Positions 60,159 through 64,000 of a DNA stretch of 64,000 nucleotides are shown here, in pieces (positions within the stretch are counted from its first letter, which is position 1; every line of letters starts with the position of its first letter). The notes under the pieces are model-generated. The model did not search any database, had not been told where the DNA came from, and was given only the letters and a program-made list of their open reading frames with translations. The stretch is from the NCBI GenBank assembly GCA_023151115.1, contig JAKLJP010000036.1:15880-79879 (forward strand). Direction: 5' to 3'. The DNA comes from Anaerolineae bacterium. GTDB lineage: Bacteria > Chloroflexota > Anaerolineae > 4572-78 > J111. A program made the translations under genes and the position numbers.

Positions 60159-61151
60159 TTAAGCTCGTCCACCCATCGTCAAAGCCATCAACGCTTTTTG
60201 GATGTGCAGCCGGTTTTCGGCCTGCTTGTAAATCACCGACTGCGGCCCGTCAATCACTTCGTCGTCTACTTCGTGGCCGCGATCAACCGGCATGCAGTGC
60301 ATGTAAACGGCATGCTTTTTAGCCAGATTCATCTTGGCCTGAGTCACCCGCCAGTTTTGATTTTTGGCGGCCATGGCCTCCACTTCCGGCTCGTCTTCGG
60401 TGACCATGATCGGCCCCCAGGATTTGGGGTAGAGGAAGTCGGCATTTTCAAAGGCGGCCTCCATATCGTGGGTTTCGGTCAGGGTAACACCGGCCAGTTC
60501 GGCATTTTTGCGGGCCGCTTCCATTACATGGGGCATCAGATGATAACCTTCGGGATAGGCCAGGGTCACGTCCATGCCAAAGCGAGGCATCAGCCACACC
60601 AGCGATTGGGGCACGCTGAGCGGGCGGACATATTTGGGGGCGTAAGTCCAGGAGATGACAAACTTGCGCCCGCGCAAATCCCGGCCAAAGAGTTCCATCA
60701 GGGTCATCAGGTCGGCCATGGCCTGGCAGGGGTGGTCTACGTCATCCTGCATGCTGAAGATGGGCGCATCGGCATGTTGGGCCATCTCGTACAGGTAGTT
60801 CTGGCCGATGTTGGTGCGGCAGTCGCGGATGGCAATGCCGTGGCCGTAGCTGCTCAAGACAATGCCGGTATCTTTGGCGTTTTCGCCGTGCCCAATCTGG
60901 GTGGCTTTGGGGGTCAGAAAGATGGCGTGGCCGCCTAACTGAGTCATACCGGTTTCAAAGGAGTTGCGGGTGCGGGTGCTCTCTTCAAAAAAGAGCATGT
61001 ACAGTGTTTTGGCCCGCAGGATGTGGTCGTGGGGTACGCCCATGGCAAACTCGCCTTTTAGTCGAAAGGCCAGGTCGAGCATCGTGTTCAGATCCTCGAC
61101 AGTCCAATCCTGGGTGGTGATAAAATCTTTTTGAAACAGCTTGGTGTTCAT
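60159..61151 (-). CDS. YgeW-like (knotted type) carbamoyltransferase
   Basis: The product has 330 residues. The carbamoyl-phosphate motif is FFEESTRTRNSFE (58-62 STRTR). DDVDHPCQAMADL follows, and HCMPVDRG (285-288) is the second-substrate loop. The middle segment WTYAPKYVRPLSVPQSLVWL with RFGMDVTLAYPEGYHL and YPKSWGP is very like E. coli YgeW and other knotted carbamoyltransferases rather than plain ornithine carbamoyltransferase. The co-substrate could be an ornithine derivative or another amine. It stands alone, without arginine genes nearby. Confidence 0.82.
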   Translation of the reverse strand: MNTKLFQKDFITTQDWTVEDLNTMLDLAFRLKGEFAMGVPHDHILRAKTLYMLFFEESTRTRNSFETGMTQLGGHAIFLTPKATQIGHGENAKDTGIVLSSYGHGIAIRDCRTNIGQNYLYEMAQHADAPIFSMQDDVDHPCQAMADLMTLMELFGRDLRGRKFVISWTYAPKYVRPLSVPQSLVWLMPRFGMDVTLAYPEGYHLMPHVMEAARKNAELAGVTLTETHDMEAAFENADFLYPKSWGPIMVTEDEPEVEAMAAKNQNWRVTQAKMNLAKKHAVYMHCMPVDRGHEVDDEVIDGPQSVIYKQAENRLHIQKALMALTMGGRA

Positions 61152-61285
61152 AATTTATTTCTTCCTTCATTGGAACGATAGAATTTGCCCCCCCCTGATT
61201 AGGGCCAATTCTAAACTTAGCCTGCTGCCTTGTCAAACGACCGATGGCGATGATTTTTGTTTTGTCCCCAGAGAACAATTTGGTG

Positions 61286-61332
61286 GGTGATGCGTGATAC
61301 GTAATACGTGACTTTTTACGCATCACGCATCA
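61286..61332. repeat. Tandem-word hairpin (GATGCGTGA type)
   Basis: GTGATGCGTGATACG, AATACGTGAC and TTTTTACG, then CATCACGCATCAC. It ends 2 bases before the RusA stop codon, so it could act in that gene's mRNA 3' end. Confidence 0.72.
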
Positions 61333-61334
61333 CT

Positions 61335-61769
61335 TTATGTCTCTTGCCGGTAAATGTACTCTTCATCAAACTGCCATTCGGGGATAGCTTCGAGTTCAAC
61401 CTCGACGCGGGGGTTGTTGGGGGCGATGCGTTTGACCAGGTGAATGTCCACCACCCGGTTGTCGTTTATGCCCAGGGAGGCCAGAATCGCATCCTGGGTG
61501 ATTTTGAGGCCGCCGTCCAAATCGCGGCGAAGCGGGGTTTCAAAATAAAAATCCAGAAACAGGCCAATCCAGCCGGCTTTGAGCCGCTCGATAAAGGCGT
61601 CGGTGATCACCTCGTCTACCCGCAGGCGGTGGAGGCGGCGGTCAACCTGCCGTTTGAAGGCCTCGTGCTCCTTCGACAGCACCCGAATTTTGCCCACCTG
61701 GGTGTACTGGCTGTTGATGCTGGGCGGCAGCGGCAGAGAAAAACGCACTCGTTGAATGTCGGACATCAT
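61335..61769 (-). CDS. RusA-family Holliday-junction endonuclease
   Basis: The product has 144 residues. LPLPPSINSQY near the start, RDLDGGLKITQDAILASLG with the catalytic Asp residues and INDNRVVDIHLVK are the RusA core. RusA cuts four-way DNA junctions as a dimer and is normally a prophage gene. No phage genes are visible here. The usual third catalytic Asp region reads DLDGG instead of DLDN, so metal-site geometry may differ slightly. Confidence 0.85.
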   Translation of the reverse strand: MMSDIQRVRFSLPLPPSINSQYTQVGKIRVLSKEHEAFKRQVDRRLHRLRVDEVITDAFIERLKAGWIGLFLDFYFETPLRRDLDGGLKITQDAILASLGINDNRVVDIHLVKRIAPNNPRVEVELEAIPEWQFDEEYIYRQET

Positions 61770-61909
61770 AAACTCCGTTGTTTATTCTAGCATAGATGGG
61801 GGCAAGATGGAAGGTTGGCAGGGGGGAAGATTGGAAATTTATGGAGATAAGTGTATAATGAAAATCGCCACGCTAAACGGCTAAATGTATAGATGCAAAA
61901 TGTATGGCT

Positions 61910-61966
61910 GAAAACGTAAGGATTTTAGCAACAATCCCTTACGTTTTACGTATCACTTCTCAAGGA
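61910..61966. repeat. Tandem-word hairpin before pspA
   Basis: AAAACGTAAGGATTTT and AATCCCTTACGTTTTACG form an inverted pair. It stops just before the AAGGAG ribosome binding site. The AAAACGTAAAACG words also occur before groES (near 49310). Confidence 0.68.
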
Positions 61967-61977
61967 GACTCAAACCC

Positions 61978-62691
61978 ATGGCCCAATCTTTATTTCAAAA
62001 AATTGATACCCTCATCAAAGCCAATCTGCATGCAATGGTGGATCGAGCGCTCGACGCCAATTCGGTGGCGGTGCTTGACGAGTACATTCGCCAGGCCGAG
62101 AACAATCTGGATGACCTGGAAGATGCCCTGGTTACTATCAAGGGGCAGGTCAAAACGCTCCAGCGCAAGTACGAAACGTTTCAAGCCGAAGCCGAAGCTT
62201 TGGACCGCGATATTGACCGCCTGTTGAGCCTGGGCAAAGAAGATTTGGCCATGGCGGCGCAAAGCCAATACAATACCAAAGCGGACCTGGCTGAGGAGTA
62301 TCGCAAGCAGTTTGAGCAGCAAAAAGGAGAAGCCGATAAACTGGCCGAAGCCCGGCTCAAGCTGGAAGCACGGCTGCGCACCATCCGCCAGGAACGGGAG
62401 CATGTGTTGGGCCTGCTGGAATTGGCTAAAACCAAAGAGATTGCGGCCAAGAGCATGAAGTCGCTCGACGCCCTGGAAGGCGTGGGCGATTCCGACATCT
62501 CCCGCGTGGCCGACAAAATTCGGGAGCGGCTGGATCGAGCCGACGCCGAAGTGGAAATGCGGGCCGGCCGGTTGAACAATCAAATGGATCAGGTGCTGGG
62601 CAAAGACCGGCTCGACAGCCAGTTGGCCGAACGCCGCCGCCGCCTTGGCTTGGATCAGGATCAGCAAGCGGCCAGTTCGTCTTCCAATTAA
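61978..62691 (+). CDS. pspA: PspA/IM30-family membrane stress protein
   Basis: The product has 237 residues, nearly all coiled coil. The N-terminal SLFQKIDTLIKANLHAMVD is the amphipathic helix, followed by VAVLDEYIRQAENNLDDLE and the long hairpin helices. PspA/Vipp1 proteins are ESCRT-III relatives that assemble on damaged membranes. AAGGAG precedes the ATG. The next gene encodes a coiled-coil membrane protein in the same direction 82 bases later, probably a partner. Confidence 0.9.
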   Translation: MAQSLFQKIDTLIKANLHAMVDRALDANSVAVLDEYIRQAENNLDDLEDALVTIKGQVKTLQRKYETFQAEAEALDRDIDRLLSLGKEDLAMAAQSQYNTKADLAEEYRKQFEQQKGEADKLAEARLKLEARLRTIRQEREHVLGLLELAKTKEIAAKSMKSLDALEGVGDSDISRVADKIRERLDRADAEVEMRAGRLNNQMDQVLGKDRLDSQLAERRRRLGLDQDQQAASSSSN

Positions 62692-62716
62692 TAACTTAAC
62701 CAACTCAATCAAAATT

Positions 62717-62767
62717 CGAGATTTGATGCGTGATGCGTGACTCTTACGCATCACGCATCACGCATTA
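62717..62767. repeat. Tandem-word hairpin (GATGCGTGA type)
   Basis: GATTTGATGCGTGATGCGTG pairs with TTACGCATCACGCATCACGC. If the next gene used its first upstream start, this arm would encode HHASRIN at the N-terminus. Confidence 0.75.
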
Positions 62768-62772
62768 ATAAT

Positions 62773-63669
62773 ATGCCCTCAGATATCAGAAAAGACCTGG
62801 AAAAACGGGCCCAAGAGGCCATTCTCAAAAATATTGTCGAGAATTATAAACAGCAGCGGGCTGACTGGAATAAAGACCCTAATATTATCAAACAGCTTAG
62901 GGAGCGTTATACCTTTCACCCGATTACAGCGACGTTGATTGGCGGCACACTGGTTGTTTCCACGGCTCTTGGTATTTTTGGGGGTCTTCTGGCGGCTATC
63001 CCCGCAGCAATTTTGGGGATTATCCTGACCCCGTTGTTTATCTATCGGGGCATTACTAATGAAGCCAACCACGCCAAAGCTGTGGAAGAGATGCTGCGCC
63101 CCAGAGTCCAGTTCAACCCGGAGTCAATTCAAGATCGAACCCTGCGGGCCAAGGTGGACGAGGCTTTAAAGTATTGGGAATTGATTGAAAATACGGTGAG
63201 CAAATCATCGCAAGCCTCTATGCGTGACCGGTTTGAGCGGACTACCCGCGAAGTGACCCACTGGCTGCAAGCAGTGTACGATTTGGCGGCCCGGGTGGAT
63301 AAATTTCAGTTGAACCAAGTGGTCAAACAGGATTTGCAGCGCGTGCCGACCGATATTCGCAACCTGGAACAGAAATTGGCCCGTGAGGACAGCCCGGAAG
63401 TGAAGCAGCAGCTTCAGCGGACCATCGCCGATAAAAAGCGGCAGTTGCAAACCTTGCAAAGCCTGGAAGACAATATGGAAAAAGCCAGCTATCAATTGGA
63501 CAGCACCATTTCCGCGCTGGGTACCATCTACTCGCAGCTATTACTGGTCGGCAGCAAAGACGAAGGCGGCAGCCGGGTCAACCGGCTGCAAGACGAAATT
63601 TCGGACCAGGTGCAGCGGTTGGAAGATTTGAGCGAAGCCATGGACGAGGTTTACCAAAGCGCCAGATAG
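62773..63669 (+). CDS. Unrecognised membrane protein with long coiled coil, next to pspA
   Basis: The product has 298 residues from the ATG at 62773 (MPSDIRKDL); an earlier start would add repeat-encoded residues. A helical N-terminus precedes two close membrane helices (about 55-100, with ATLIGGTLVVSTALGIFGGL and ILGIILTPLFIY). The rest (about 115-298) is coiled coil with QRVPTDIRNLEQKLA and RLQDEISDQVQRLEDL. I do not recognise the family. Its place after pspA suggests a membrane-bound partner in envelope stress. Confidence 0.7.
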   Translation: MPSDIRKDLEKRAQEAILKNIVENYKQQRADWNKDPNIIKQLRERYTFHPITATLIGGTLVVSTALGIFGGLLAAIPAAILGIILTPLFIYRGITNEANHAKAVEEMLRPRVQFNPESIQDRTLRAKVDEALKYWELIENTVSKSSQASMRDRFERTTREVTHWLQAVYDLAARVDKFQLNQVVKQDLQRVPTDIRNLEQKLAREDSPEVKQQLQRTIADKKRQLQTLQSLEDNMEKASYQLDSTISALGTIYSQLLLVGSKDEGGSRVNRLQDEISDQVQRLEDLSEAMDEVYQSAR

Positions 63670-63683
63670 GACAGTTCTAAAAT

Positions 63684-63742
63684 TAAAGAGTTGAAACGTC
63701 TTGCGTGCTCCGTTTGCTCTACCTTACGCAAGACGCAACACG
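63684..63742. repeat. Tandem-word hairpin after the coiled-coil gene
   Basis: GAAACGTCTTGCGTGCTCCG pairs with TTACGCAAGACGCAACACG. The rest of the gap to the window edge (to 64000) shows no credible gene start. Confidence 0.65.
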
Positions 63743-63888
63743 AAAATAAAAGATATTTGCCTGGAATTATCTCAACGCTTGACAATCCATAAAGCCAGAC
63801 TATGATTCTGTGATGGGTGCGACGTGCTTTGCCCGTGAGGGCGTTCAAAGTGCGTCGCACCTTACTTTGACGGTAACTGCTCCGCCCT

Positions 63889-63936
63889 CATGTCATTTCG
63901 AGGCCATAGGCCGAGAAATCTCTCAGGGTCGTTCAG
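63889..63936. repeat. Partial CATTTCGACC-family repeat, copy 4
   Basis: TCATGTCATTTCGAGGCC is followed by GGCCGAGAAATCTCTCAGGG. It is the right-hand arm type joined to the left end. The partner arm is not present. Confidence 0.55.
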
Positions 63937-64000
63937 TTCTAAAAAATATTGCCAGGTAAGACAACCTATGGTAAGCTGAATAATTCAAATTATCCATAGG

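Noticed and set aside
1..64000. tRNA or rRNA genes
   Set aside because: I found no cloverleaf with a convincing T-loop or conserved rRNA segment by reading; a short or divergent tRNA could still be missed without a scan.

Overview
The window looks like a chromosome segment of a non-phototrophic, soil- or sludge-type Chloroflexota (Anaerolineae/Caldilineae-like). This assignment is inference. It rests on the many large polytopic GT39-type membrane glycosyltransferases, the coenzyme-F420-type oxidoreductase, the groESL plus triple Hsp20 set, an ADP-dependent sugar kinase, and a very heavy load of short palindromic intergenic repeats. I saw no rRNA, tRNA, CRISPR array or prophage. Coding density is high apart from the repeat-filled gaps.

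Layout. Positions 1-9,100 hold four membrane glycosyltransferases (one cut by the left edge) and an SGNH-hydrolase-like protein, probably for surface glycan work. Positions 9,075-20,900 hold mixed metabolic and signalling genes: App1-like phosphatase, pseudo-receiver, RidA/F420-type oxidoreductase pair, a GAF-PAS-PAS-SpoIIE phosphatase, separate lysine-ketoglutarate reductase and saccharopine dehydrogenase genes, a WYL regulator and a PNPOx-fold protein. Positions 21,000-25,400 hold a TRAP transporter of 2-oxo-acid type next to a D-cysteine desulfhydrase-family PLP enzyme. Positions 26,500-33,500 hold a sugar catabolic locus on the minus strand: RpiR regulator, lipoprotein binding protein, two CUT1 permeases, class II aldolase and ADP-dependent kinase. 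Its promoter is overlapped by RpiR-type palindromes. Positions 33,700-47,970 hold small enzymes, two nucleotide-sugar epimerases, a flippase-like protein, two more large glycosyltransferases, a VapBC-like pair, a Uma2 nuclease, an MFS-HEAT fusion and an APS reductase. Positions 48,030-49,190 hold a broken transposase. Positions 49,200-54,300 form a chaperone island (groES, groEL, an unknown gene, three hsp20). Positions 54,780-59,790 hold a GldA / fused GldF-GldG / DUF4340 export system. Positions 60,159-63,670 hold a YgeW-like carbamoyltransferase, a RusA resolvase, PspA and a coiled-coil membrane protein.

Two things stand out. First, groES and the first hsp20 are each preceded by the same array of four TCTAAYA-like 7-mers at an exact 11-bp period, each with a -10 hexamer at the same distance. 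No CIRCE element is present. This looks like a PhoB/OmpR-family activator site in front of chaperone genes. Related arrays lie at 54,341 and 54,524. Second, most gaps between genes hold hairpins whose arms are tandem runs of 7-9-nt words. The same words occur in frame inside several GT39-type proteins, where they encode loop peptides that a paralogue in this window lacks. On top of this sit MITE-like elements that share one palindromic core but carry three different terminal inverted repeats.
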